Shown: one piece after another, positions 54,701 through 64,000 of the stretch
Layout: each line of letters begins with the position of its first letter
Numbering within the stretch: the stretch's first letter is position 1
Source: Alligator mississippiensis
Taxonomy: Eukaryota; Chordata; Crocodylia; Alligatoridae
Assembly: GCF_030867095.1 (NCBI RefSeq)
Contig: NC_081824.1
Location: 254,201,956 to 254,265,955 of the forward strand
DNA length: 64,000 nucleotides
Direction of reading: 5' to 3'
The notes under the pieces: generated by a model
Database searches by the model: none
What the model saw: the letters and a program-made list of their open reading frames with translations, nothing else
Told to the model about the DNA's origin: nothing
Made by a program: the position numbers and the translations under genes

Positions 54701-56347
54701 ACTCACATTTTGCTGCTCCAGCTGCTGATTGCGTCTTTCTCCACTCACATCATTGTGTACTCCACTGAGAGGTTACACGGGCCCACTTACAACAGAGATA
54801 GGAATAGAACCCATCCCTCCGATTCAGCAGGACAAAGCTTCTGGCTTTTAGCCACTGTGCCTCTTGGGAAGATGCTTCTGGATGTCTGTGCTTAGCTTTG
54901 CAACCTGTAAAATGGGACTTCTGTACATTTCTGTTCTAGGTGATATGCATCCTTCAGTGCCTGAGCCACAGGGCTTGCCACCTCCCTGCTGTACCAGTGA
55001 ATGTAGTTATTCCTTTAACTTCAGTGGTGCAAATGCTGGTGCTGATGGTTCTGGTTCAAATCCTCGTGGGTTCCCTGGCCTGGGAAATGGTACCAGTTTC
55101 CTTTTCTCAAACTCCAGCGAGTTACATAAAGGTCAAGTGGAGGTATAGCAGCACAGCTCCACATCCAGGGTGGCCATTCGGCACCTGGGGCAGTGTTGGC
55201 TCCTGCCATGCTGACTGTGGTAGTGCAATCAGCTGCCACTGCAGTAACATTTGTGCCTTGTATGAAGGTGGCGCCAAGGCTGCTGCTCTCATTACCCCTC
55301 ACCCCAGCTATGCTACTGAAGTCGAGCTTTGTTAAAAAGAATGATGCTGAAGCTGCAAAGCAAAACCCCCCAAAGCCAGGACACGCCATAATGAAAGCAG
55401 TCAGTATAAGCTTATTTTAGCTGCCCTGGCCCTATGAATTACAATACAGCTTTTAGCAACACAGTGACAAGATAGGTCATTTTCATCACTGCAGGACTCC
55501 TTCCTCCATCACTGCACAGGATAGGGAAACTGAGACAGGTAGGTAATATGCCAGGGGGCCACTCAGCATTCCTGTGGCAGAGCCAGGGCTGGATCTCAGG
55601 GTCCCTTGGGGCTCAGTTGAAGATGTCTGAGAATCCCAGCACTGAAACAATCTGACATGGGCAAAGAGCCTGAATATTCAATGAAGAAAATTTTCAGGGC
55701 TGCAAGCAGCTTTCAGCTTGTTGGATGATTGCCTGGTAGCATGTGTGGGATGTGCCGATGTTTGTGCTGGAACTAAAGCCTGGAGCTTTCTGGTTAATGG
55801 GTTTTGTCCCTCTGCTCAGGTTCAGACTGGTCACTACATTTGGTATCAGGAAGGAATTTCACCCCATGATCAGAGTGGCATGGACTGTGGGGTTTTTGCC
55901 TTTCTCTGTAGCTGGAGGCATGGCCCTCTTCCTTGGATCTCTGGAGTGCATGTAACAACCCTTGCAATAGCAGGACATGAGCAGTACCTCATACCTCCAC
56001 TTTACCTGTGGCAAGTTAGAGTGCTCCTGGTGTCTTTAGGCAATACGCCTTGTCACTGTGCAACAGGGTTGTTTGCGGAGTGTAAGGAACAGGTTAGATG
56101 CATGGGATGGTTTAGGCAGGGATGATTCTGCCTCAAGTAAAGGATTGGACTAGATGACCCCTGGAAGTCCCTTGCAGCCCTGCTTCCTATGATTCTATAC
56201 TTTTTCAACGCCTTAAATAAAACACAGCAGGCATTTTAGAGAGAAGAAACAGTGACATCAGCTAACCCAGGCCACCACATACCTGAAACTCCAAAGCCGA
56301 TGATCAGTGCAATCACTGCTGCGAGAATTAGGATGACGGTGATCGTG
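39533..56347 (-). CDS. VTCN1: VTCN1-like (B7-H4) co-inhibitory ligand gene, first exon missing
   Basis: VTCN1/B7-H4 is a B7-family surface ligand that restrains T-cell activation. Exons on the minus strand: 56283-56347 (hydrophobic leader/anchor), 47353-47700 (IgV), 40889-41167 (IgC) and a tentative terminal exon 39533-39750. The first three join in phase (2, 1, 1) with GT-AG introns. Recognisable human VTCN1 sequence includes I-A-L-I-I-G-F-G, S-A-G-N-I-G-E, C-T-F-E-P-D-I-K-L, A-P-R-W-F-P-Q-P and N-D-I-A-K-A-T-G-D-I. Protein similarity is far closer to VTCN1 than to other B7 genes. The first coding exon (about 10 residues in human) is not found and is probably upstream of the window. Large CR1 insertions lie in two introns but not in exons. 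Confidence 0.87.
40889..41167 (-). CDS. VTCN1: VTCN1-like IgC-domain exon
   Basis: A 279-bp exon, acceptor CCCTGCAG (AG at 41169-41168), donor GACAG/GTACAT. It encodes a C-type Ig domain: L-R-C-E-A-P-R-W-F-P-Q-P and T-Y-T-C-V-I-K-N hold the two Cys. Several N-x-S/T sites are visible (N-V-T, N-L-S, N-T-S, N-V-T, N-I-T, N-T-T), indicating heavy glycosylation. It ends in phase 1. Confidence 0.93.
41168..43439. other. VTCN1-like intron, no recognised feature
   Basis: Intronic sequence between the IgC and IgV exons, upstream of the CR1 fragment. A direct repeat of 23-25 bp (CACTTGGGGTTACCTGCAAGCTCCCTG-like) occurs at 41447-41470 and 41490-41512. A CT-rich tract runs near 42465-42515. No exon was recognised. 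Confidence 0.5.
43440..44062 (-). mobile_element. CR1 LINE fragment with internal deletion
   Basis: The last 60 bp of CR1 (43440-43499) are joined directly to the middle of the RT region. Compared with copy 1, sequence equivalent to about 27432-28481 is absent. The remaining part covers the equivalent of 28482-29045 and has frameshifts and stops. The RT motifs Q-H-G-F and Y-F-D-L-K-K are still visible in part. Confidence 0.85.
44552..44797. mobile_element. possible short inverted-repeat DNA element
   Basis: The left end has GGGCAAGTCTACACGAGACGC and the right end in reverse complement TGAGTGTGTCTACGTGTTCAT, with the core GTCTACRYG shared. The interior repeats ACTGC(A/C)CAGTA several times. 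It is a plausible MITE, but I found no target duplication. Confidence 0.4.
44800..47352. other. AT-rich VTCN1-like intron
   Basis: Long AT-rich stretch without a recognised exon or repeat family. It contains the hairpin at 45733-45770 and one half of a 27-bp direct repeat at 45627-45653 whose other half is at 44471-44497. Confidence 0.55.
45733..45770. repeat. 14-bp inverted repeat with 10-nt loop
   Basis: TTAATTATGGAGAG and CTCTCCATAATTAA are exact reverse complements with ten bases between them. A stable small hairpin; its function, if any, is unknown. Confidence 0.8.
47353..47700 (-). CDS. VTCN1: VTCN1-like IgV-domain exon
   Basis: A 348-bp exon, acceptor CTTGTTGCAG (47701-47703 being the CAG), donor GGAG/GTAAGG. 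It encodes one V-set immunoglobulin domain: the first Cys in L-G-C-T-F-E-P, the core Trp in I-Q-W-V-K, then D-A-G-T-Y-R-C with the second Cys. N-A-S in the V domain is a potential N-glycosylation site, as in human. Confidence 0.93.
48650..49360 (+). pseudogene. CR1 copy 2 ORF1, 5'-truncated
   Basis: The frame begins in the CGVC region and runs to the same stop as copy 1, 236 codons. The SGNH block I (G-D-S-L-L) is kept. In the second block H-V-G-T-N-D has become H-V-D-T-N-D, which replaces a conserved Gly. The N-terminal part and start codon of ORF1 are missing. Confidence 0.85.
49357..49608 (+). pseudogene. CR1 copy 2 esterase C-terminal part, shifted frame
   Basis: Equivalent of 30368-30574. 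It overlaps the ORF1 stop in the same way, reads N-Q-R-L-R-R-W-C and D-G-L-H-L-S, and runs a little further because the copy 1 stop after A-L-N is TAC here. Confidence 0.7.
49614..52478 (+). pseudogene. CR1 copy 2 ORF2, inactivated
   Basis: The endonuclease motifs are intact (T-N-A-R-S-L, I-T-E-T-W, S-D-H-E). A TGA at 50547-50549 stands where copy 1 has CGG (Arg), just after I-P-S. The reading then continues open to 52478 in the same frame. The RT active-site F-A-D-D is changed to F-A-N-D (near 51675), replacing a catalytic Asp. The ATG proposed for copy 1 is CTG here. The copy cannot make an active full-length ORF2 product. Confidence 0.9.
52566..53779. other. VTCN1-like intron, no recognised feature
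   Basis: Mixed intronic sequence with a C run near 53261-53270 and A-rich sequence after it. No exon or repeat family recognised. Confidence 0.5.
53780..54030 (+). pseudogene. LINE (L2/CR1-clade-like) RT C-terminal remnant
   Basis: A plus-strand reading contains F-V-L-S-H-L-D-Y, then Y-L-A-S-S, then a degraded segment equivalent to 'LPHVQNAAARLL' and 'LHWLPV'. These are the hallmarks of the post-RT region of L2-like and related LINEs. One or more frame changes are needed to follow it. It is old and incomplete. Confidence 0.5.
54031..55719. other. VTCN1-like intron, no recognised feature
   Basis: Intronic sequence. The ORFs of 89-131 residues on both strands near 54379-55389 have no recognisable motif. 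Confidence 0.5.
55720..56198 (+). mobile_element. CR1 LINE 3'-end fragment
   Basis: The right part has GATGATTCTGCCTCAAGTAAAGG, GGACTAGATGACCCCTGGAAGTCC and TTCCTATGATTCTATA, the CR1 3' end. The upstream part, from about 55720, looks like CR1 3' UTR, though its left edge is uncertain. It sits just 3' (in gene direction) of the VTCN1-like leader exon. Confidence 0.75.
56283..56347 (-). CDS. VTCN1: VTCN1-like exon 2, leader/hydrophobic segment
   Basis: A 65-bp exon with acceptor AAACAG (56353-56348) and donor CAG/GTATGT (56282-56281). It starts with the third base of a codon and encodes T-I-T-V-I-L-I-L-A-A-V-I-A-L-I-I-G-F-G-V-S, a single uncharged hydrophobic stretch, matching the human leader exon. 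It ends in phase 1 and joins the IgV exon to spell G-R-H-S. Confidence 0.85.
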
Positions 56348-59309
56348 CTGTTTAAAAAAAGAAAGGATGTGAGAGACTATTTCACAGCTTTCTCCCCTCC
56401 ACCTCCCACACCTGCAGGGTGGGGAGCTGTAGGGCTAAAGTGAGATACGTTGGCAGAGCTGAGGTAGCAGCAAGCTGGGTTGGTCGGTTCTGAGGTGCAT
56501 TAGTAGAGCTCTTGGGGGTATTCAGGCCTAGACCGTTCCACCAGGAAAGGCAGCCATAATCCACTTGCTAACAGTGTTTCTAGTGGCCAATGTGAGTGGC
56601 AGCACTGTAAGCGGGGTCCATTCACATCCCTGCAACAGTCTGTTCCAGTGCCTCTGGTCTTGTTCTAGCAATGCAACCCTGCCAGCACCATTCTGCCATA
56701 GACAGAGCAAAGCATGTTTTGTTGTAGGCCTGTGTGAAACCACTGCTCAAACCAATGTGCATGCACAACCCTACGAAGCACAGCCCAGTTTTGCTGGGTT
56801 GTTACACAGCAAGTAGCATGGTGGAGGATTGAGCACTGTCAGTCTCTTGCTTCCGGTCTCATGCTGAAAAGCCATATGTGTGTCACACTCAAGAGCTACA
56901 CCCCCTAACCCTCCGAGTTCAACCAATTTTGCACGCTTACCTAGTTCAGACTCTCTTAGTACATGGCTGGGAGATCATCAAGAAAAACCCAGCATGCTGG
57001 TGAGGCTGATGAGGCCTCCAGCAGCACATTTATCACATGGTTAACACAAGTCATGCAATAAATTGCAACATGCTGTCATCGTCGCTGTCCTTGTCAGGTG
57101 ATACTGATGAAGTCGCAGGGACTGCAGTCTCAGCAAAAGTCCACACATGCCACACATGCAAGCAATTTAGGACACAATAAAATGGCAAGCCACCAACAAA
57201 GATGCTGCACATTTAATGGCTCCCCAATACAGGGCTCCCTGCATTCTCATACCTTTAAAGGTGTGCTGTGCAGCCCAGCATGGGAGAACTGGTTCCTTGA
57301 TGCTGGAGTGCATGATGGGCCTTTCAACTTGCTGGTACACAGACCTTCAAAGTCACAGACTCCCCACATGCTGGCAAGTTGAAAAAGCACTGTGTGACAT
57401 CAGGGACCAGGTTCCCAATGCTGGGCTCTCTGCCCACTGGCAATTGTACAATTGGGGGCTGAAGAAAGTTATCCCTGATCTCAAAAATCCCACATTCTTC
57501 CATGCATGTCTGGCATGGCAAGACCCCTAATTTTGGGGATCCAGGATAAGATCCCTCAGCTCCCATTACATAGCTAAATTATCATCTGCCAGGTGCCTGA
57601 GACACTGCACCAAAAGCCTGTCTGCTTTATCTGTCCAGTCTCACCACCAGCTACAGAGTCCAGCCTAGTCCCTCAATTAGCTACGTGCCATGCAGAGGGG
57701 AACCGGAAAAACCAGGCTCTTGACAGTCTTATCCCAGATACCCGAGAGGTCAAGTTTTCACTGCTGAGAACCAGAGCCAGAGGGCACTATCCAGTTGGCC
57801 AGTCTCTCCCGAGTAGTGTGGGAGGTCATAGGTCAGAAAAGAGGAGGAGGGGAATGGGCATTGCAAAAGTCCTGCCCTTGCTCACATGGCTTTCCTAGAT
57901 CACTCTCTTCTTTCTCTCCTTATCTCAGTCCTTATACCCAGCAGGAAGCACTAATGACACGGTCGCCCTCAGACAGTCTGGTATGTGTCAGGGTTTCAAA
58001 ATAAGAGAATGTGTTGAAATTCTACAATACTTCAATGCCATCTTACTGCAAACTGCAAAATGGGGTCCCACCCACCCCTTCTCTCCCATGCCATGGGTGC
58101 AGACCCAGGGACCTGGATCCATAGACAGGTGGTCTGGCCCCTGCTTTGCTCGATGCTTTGATTCTAATAAGTACTTGACAGCAACATTGACCCTCACACA
58201 CCCAAGGACTCCTAAAGTCCTACAGTTGCTAATCCAGGACATCCTTACTTCTGAAGGGAAGTAAGAGAAAACCTGTACTAACTCACTGTGTGTTGAGACT
58301 CTGCAGAAAGTTACCAATTGCCAGCAGCAATTTTCCCTGAAGAGCCAAGAAGAGGTGACTGTGTGCATTTCTGGCTGCTTTGCCTATGAGCAATCTCTCT
58401 ACTTTGCCCTCAGAGGCCAGTGTAAGGCTGGGCAAATCTGTCTTTTTCTCCTTTGGGACAATGCCCCTAACTGACCTCACAAGCTCTTTTGTAGCTACAT
58501 ACACACAGCTGAGGCCTTCTGGGAGGGCTGGCATCTACTGTCAGTCATTTGCATGCTATTGTGGAGTGTGGTTACTTGCCCATGATTACTGTAGCCCTCC
58601 CACCAGGGGGTTTCAAGAGGGGAAATAGTACTGGTCAGGCAGCTATATTGGCAGAATTTCAACTGTCATGATTCCTCCTTCCCTTTCCTCCCCAGGCCCC
58701 TCTTCACCAGTGTCCCATGCTCCTATAAAACTTCCTCTGAAATGACATGGTACGGAGGCGGCTATGGCTTGAAGGCTCAGGACAGTCACGTTGTTCAAAG
58801 CCAAATGTCTTTAGGCCCACGCCGGGTCCCTTTGGGAAGTTTGCCGTGGGACTGGAGATTGTGCCTGATGATGGAGAACCTCAAACGATTCAGAGCTGGG
58901 GTCTAAGGTGATCAAGTACTATAATAGCTGTTTGCTTATTCAAATTAGAGCTGCATCATCTCTGCATTTTACTTTCCTTCCATCAAGATGCCCTATATCC
59001 CTGCTTCTGTTCACCCTCCCCTGGGCCCTGGCTCCTCGGTGTTCATTCATTCATTCTTCACATTAGAGAAGACTTCAGCAGCCATTTCACTGCTTCAGGC
59101 TTCTGGCAAGTCAGAAGACTCATTTAACTCTGTACTCCCTCTTCAATCCTGCTGGGAGTCTTCAGTGCCTGACAAGTAACCCTCAGCTCTGTAAGGCCAA
59201 CTCTTTTGCTTTCCTTTGTTTCCCTTGCTGGGGGAGAGGAAGTTATGACATATGATGACTCCCCCTCATCCCATTGCCAGATTGGCTCTTTGCCATGTTA
59301 GACAGACAC
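56348..59309. other. upstream of VTCN1-like leader exon; no recognised feature
   Basis: This should be the first intron of the VTCN1-like gene. I looked for a short exon encoding a start Met in the right phase (ending with two bases of a codon) and found none that resembles the known first exon. Nothing else recognised. Confidence 0.45.
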
Positions 59310-59416
59310 TTGATTGGGATGGTTTAGATACGGATGATCCTGACTTGAGCAAGGGGTTGGACTAGATGACCTCCTCAGGTCCCTTCCAGGGACCTAGGTT
59401 TCTATGATTCTATGAC
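59310..59416 (+). mobile_element. CR1 LINE 3'-end fragment
   Basis: Contains GGGGTTGGACTAGATGACC, then TCCCTTCCAGG, then a TTCTATGATTCTATGA tail. A 100-bp CR1 3' end. Confidence 0.85.
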
Positions 59417-60039
59417 TCACCTCCTTCTACATTCACTGTGTACAGAAAGGGAGCTGGGGCTCTGAGCTGCAGATATGTGAGTATCTCTTCAAAAGAAAAA
59501 GACAAACCAATTGCTTGAGTTTCAGCCAGCATCCAGCCCCCAATGGCTCCAAGCAGTCATGTCCCTGAATAACGTGATCAAAGGATTCTGACTGTTATTT
59601 ACAGGCCAAAGAGCTCCAACAGATTCCAGCTGTTTACCTCTGGGTTGTTTGTAGGGTGGGTGGAGGGACTGACCTGTCACCAAGGAAGGGAGTTGGTTTT
59701 CTGTAATTGTTTTCCTGGCAGATATGTAAAACCTCTGTTGATATGTTACTGGAATGTGAAAAATATAGACATAGCTATACCATGGCGTCACCTGGATCAA
59801 GTAAAAGACTTGAGTCAGACATACTAAAAAATAAATAAAGGCAGCATTCAAAACACCACCCAATTTCAGGTAGTCAAATTTCTGTGTGATGGTTTCAGAT
59901 GACTCTTTTACAGGTCAGAAAAAAATGTCCTCAGATTTCATCATGTCCCTCCATGTATTTCACTGAATAATGAACCAGGATTATCACATGATTTTCCATC
60001 CTCTTCTCAAGGTTCAGTCATTGACCAGGGCTAAAAACA
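59417..60039. other. no recognised feature
   Basis: Non-coding sequence. A segment at about 59418-59470 has exon-like splice signals on the minus strand but no supporting homology (see rejected items). Confidence 0.4.
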
Positions 60040-60165
60040 GGAGGTTGGACTAGATGAACCTTAGCCTGGTGGTTCAATGACAGGGTTAGAGCTGGGTTGG
60101 CAGCTCTAGACAGCCAGACAAGATGGACCATTGTTCTGACCCAGGCCAATGTTAGGTGTTGGGAC
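60040..60165 (+). mobile_element. CR1-like LINE 3' fragment, second subfamily
   Basis: Contains GGTTGGACTAGATGAACC and, after about 70 bp, AGATGGACCATTGTTCTGACCCAG. The latter phrase marks another reptile CR1 subfamily from that of the two large copies. Confidence 0.65.
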
Positions 60166-63100
60166 ATTAGATTGAGAATACCATCCAGCACCTGGGGCCA
60201 ATGGTTTGATCTGGTGTGAGGACTGACAGACTAGCTACAGTGGCTGGACTGGAATAGAAATCAAACTAAAAGATTTGTATATTTACAGTGGTAAAGCTAC
60301 AATGAGTGTTTCTGAACACAGTGTACCACTAGAGAGGTTTTTAAGTCAAATATTTATAGAAAGAAGTCTAGATCTTTAAATCAAATTGCATGTCTTTCCT
60401 AAAGACAGGGTCCAGTTAAATCCTGGGTAAGATACAGGAATGACTAGGTGAAATTCCACAGCCTGCATTACATAAGAGGTCAGACAAGAGGAATCAAATG
60501 GCTTCTTTTGCCTTAAAACCTATGTAAGACCAAGGGAATCATCACTGGGTGTTTTGGCACCAATTTTAACACCGCCTTAATTAACAACATGCATGTTGCT
60601 GAAAATCCCTGTCTCCCTAACAGGCAGAAAGTCAACTCTACAGCACCATACTCAAGGCAGTCTTCCAGCCATCTCTGGTGAATTCTTTCAGCATTCAGAC
60701 ACTATTCCTGCAAGTCCTTACCCCTGTAACTATGAAGATCCTATCATGTCAAGAGTTACATTCTGGAGTCAAGTATTTTCATAAGGGCTGGAAGAAATTA
60801 ACTTTGCTGTGGACATACTAAATTAACAAAATCCACTTTATTGGTGCAATGACTATAGCAGTCTCAGACGCCAGTCATTCTTTTACCATTGTTAAAAATA
60901 GGACTTTGAATAATCTGTATTATACATACACAGATATCTCTAATTAATTCAATGGTACTACTACTTGCATACTGTTTTGACTCCTCCCTTCTTATCCATG
61001 TTATGAAGTGTTTCAAGCGGATGGATCACCTTCTGAAGCGGAAATGTATTTTTGGCGCATATCCATGTTGGAATGATGGACTCCAGAGCCTCATTTGTTT
61101 ACTCAGAAAATTATGGTCTGATCTGTGTATTAGGAAAAATATTTCTTGTAAGCTCATTGCTGACACCATTTTTATCTGATAGCTTCCACAGCTGGGATAT
61201 TCATTTTTGAAAATATTCAAAACTGACTATGAATGAAAACCATAAACTAAGTTTTGTAAGTTTTTGAAGTGTAGTAGTGACTGTAGAGAGATTTCTCTTT
61301 TTTCAGGAGTGTTTTCTGCCTTGTATGAGAATCAAACATCTTCAAGTCTACCAGGTCTTGATGTGATATGATGTGGTGCGGTGCTCAGACCATGCCCAGT
61401 CCAGCGTTACAAACAACATGCATCATGTTCCAGAGCCATATACTTCTTGAAATGGAAGGTCTCTTTTGTCCCAGGGTGGCCCACTCCTTATCATTCAAGG
61501 CCCCCACAGCTTGAGCCCATGAGGATAGGCAACTCTCGCTTCAGGCCTACCTCACAGCAGAAACCTTGAAGACTCAGGCTGAGTGAATCCAGCTCCCACA
61601 CTGGCCCTTTAAGGGTCACCCTTGGCACCAAAGCTCACCAAAGCCAATAACCAGTCATTGGGCCAAGTTGTGGTTTTTACTTATGTGTATGGCAGGTGGA
61701 GTCTGAGCATGTGACCATCTACGTCCTCAAACCCCACCAACTACTGTGAGGAATATCAGGAACCCACACCCATGATCTCTGCCAAGACTTTGCCCACCCA
61801 GTACTGATGTCACATCATCAAAACCTTCAGCCCCCAAAGAGTCTCTAGACCACTTCATGACAGTGACCTTCCTACATGTACATTGTGATTTGAAATAGCC
61901 AGCTCAGCTGGTGAGACCACCAACCACTTGCTCAAGATCCAACAAGTTCAACTAAAGGTCATGATTACCTTCCTCAACAGTCTGGGACCTCTGGGCCCAG
62001 GGAATAGCATGCATGAAGCATCTCCAGTTGTGCCTAAGAAGACAAAAGATAAAGCCATTCTGCCCAGGACTTTGACTACTATTCTCAGTACCTTAGTCTC
62101 AGCTCTACAGTTACCTCAGCTGTCCTGAAGAAAGCTACAGGGTCCAAATATCTGCACCCCACCTCTGCTGATAGAGAAGGTTGAAAACTAGGGCTGCTTA
62201 TGCACATATTCATTTGCATTTAAATAAGAATGCTCTAGCTTTGCCTCACTGTCACATTTGTACCTGGCTTTTGAGTACAGGTCAGGCATAGCTGAGACTA
62301 ATTCCCTCTTTTACCTCTCCACTTGCCTGAAGTTGGGAATATTTAGAGGTCAGGGGATATACAAGACTCAGATCCAAGGTTTGGATAGGTGTCTCTGAGC
62401 TAAGCAAGGGACAGGACAGGCCTCACTCACCCATTCAGCTAAGGCAGAGGACAGACATGTCACTGCTACAATCTTAACACATCATTTCACTTTGGTGCTC
62501 AGGGAGTGCACACAGTGCCTCTCACTGCTCACCATCCAGCTCTGTCACCCTTGCCCGCACTGATCAGTCCCTCACTCCAGGAACCATCTGGATGAAATCG
62601 GCAGCCGTGGGGATCAATTGAAGAGTCAGGTGGCGCTCAGTGTGTGCCAAGGAATCCCACTTTCAGGACTCAACAACCAAACCCTCTGGATGATCCAAGA
62701 TGGTAACTCCCACCCTAGCCAGTGTAGCCTGATGCCCTAAACACTCCTGGGTGATGATCCAGGCTGAATGTGGCAAGTCCCTCTGAGCCAGGCACTTACC
62801 CTCTTTTGCTGCGTTAGCACCTTCTTCCCCCATTAGCTACTTTGGCTTCTCTGGAGTTAATCCAGAAGTGAAATCTTTGCTGAGGCTGAGCAGCAGCACA
62901 ATCCAGGCCTTTGTGACTCACTGAACCTGCCTGTACCATGAAGATAACATTGACCTGCCACACAATGATGTTGTGAGGATTAATTAAGGCTAGACTGTGA
63001 TGGTATGTACATCCTCAAGCAATGGGCATCTGGACTAAGCTAAGGCTAGCCTTGGAGGCATAAGTGACTCATCCATATGCCACCCTGCCCTCTTATCCAT

Positions 63101-64000
63101 CCTTCCCTGCTTCCTCCTTGCTCTCAGGGGATAATAATTCACTCCTGTCCCCTGCCTGCAGTAAACTGTGACCCATCTTTAAGAGCTGAGTCAGCTTCTC
63201 TAGCCAGAGTTGGAGGCAGGAGGGCAGGTGTGGAAAATTGTTCTCTGTTCCTTCCCCAGTTATCTGCTGTGGGGAGGGAATTAGGAGACAAATACTCCTT
63301 TGCCCAGAGACCCAAGGTCTGGGCAGCCCTGCACAGGACAGGTAGTCTGGATCTAGCTCTATCTTACTTGGTTAAAACCAAATCCATTGGAGTGGATCTT
63401 ACCTTTGTCTCAGCCTTAAGGAAGGGCTAGCATGCGGTTGAAGGTTTTGTCCTCCTTTTAAGCCTCCTGGCTCTGAGGAGCATCACAATTAATTAATGCT
63501 ACATGTGAATCACTTGAAGCCACAGAAACACATACTGCCTTCTCCAGTGGCTCAAGTGAGCAAAAAGAACTGATAAAACAAACTACTTGTGAGTTGTGGC
63601 CAAAAGATTCAAAATGTTGGTTGTCTCAGTTTTGGGTCCCTACCCTGAGATGTGCCTTTAAGGGGACTTGATTTTCAGAAAGGAATCCTCTGTAAAACTA
63701 GCCGGTCCCCTTAGGGAATGCTCAGCTGGGTATCCTAGAATCACTAGTTACTTATAAAGTTTTGTTCTGGGATCTTTTACCCTTCCATAACTCATCTGGA
63801 ATCCCCTGGTGAGGTGTGACCTACCACAGGGTGACCACAGGTTGTTATATTGCTCCTTGATATGTTTTGCAGCAACTCAAGTTTTAAAGAAAACAGCACA
63901 GTAGTCCATTTCAAATATAATCTTTCCTATTGAATTTAAACAGATTTGTGGCAATCATGAGTCCAGTGCACTGAGGAACCTCAGATCGTCTCAGCAGTTC
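60166..64000. other. right end of window, no recognised gene
   Basis: Mixed sequence without a recognised exon or well-bounded repeat. ORFs are 60-117 residues long, on both strands, with no known motif. It could contain the first intron or the promoter side of the VTCN1-like gene. Confidence 0.5.

Noticed and set aside
59416..59475. A minus-strand segment with exon-like borders (TCTGCAG ... GAAGGAG/GTGAGTC) considered as the first VTCN1 exon
   Set aside because: No Met in the required phase and no similarity to the known first exon. It also directly abuts a CR1 tail.
1..64000. CRISPR arrays, operons, riboswitches, bacterial promoters and tRNA/rRNA genes
   Set aside because: The sequence is vertebrate genomic DNA; no regular spacer-repeat pattern or RNA-gene signature was seen.

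Overview
The window is vertebrate nuclear DNA. It shows split genes with GT-AG introns, long non-coding stretches, many CR1 LINE copies and several hAT-type DNA transposons. Abundant CR1 with hAT elements, plus two protein genes that align well with human CTC1 and VTCN1, suggests a non-avian reptile, most likely a crocodilian or a turtle. That placement is inference; I saw no species-diagnostic sequence. No viral genes, toxin genes, CRISPR arrays, tRNAs or rRNAs were recognised.

Layout. Positions 1-7600 are repeats: a GC-rich tandem repeat, a microsatellite, hAT-like elements, an antisense CR1 split by a hAT element, a 237-bp hairpin element, a fragment of an L1-type endonuclease and a TA-flanked inverted-repeat element. 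From 7648 to 26835 (+) lie 22 coding exons of CTC1, the large subunit of the telomere-maintenance CST complex. They join in phase from human residue ~67 to the stop. One intron appears to use a GC donor. A poly(A) signal follows at 27119.

From 27364 to 31842 (-) lies a near full-length CR1 with an uninterrupted 968-codon ORF2. Positions 32-39 kb are non-coding and contain further hAT insertions. From 39.5 to 56.3 kb (-) lies a B7-family co-inhibitory ligand gene that matches VTCN1 (B7-H4): a hydrophobic leader/anchor exon, an IgV exon, an IgC exon and a tentative terminal exon. Its long introns hold an internally deleted CR1 (43.4-44.1 kb) and a second large CR1 (48.5-52.6 kb, +). That second copy is broken by a stop codon and by a substitution in the RT active site. 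Positions 56.4-64 kb hold CR1 3' ends and otherwise unrecognised sequence; the first VTCN1 coding exon was not found there.

CTC1 and the VTCN1-like gene are convergent (tail to tail), about 12.7 kb apart. They have no known joint function. The two large CR1 copies lie in opposite orientation and bracket three VTCN1-like exons. I found no convincing undescribed system. The most notable observations are the shared frame break in CR1 ORF1, the inferred GC-AG intron in CTC1, the gene adjacency, and hAT insertions with intact 8-bp target duplications.
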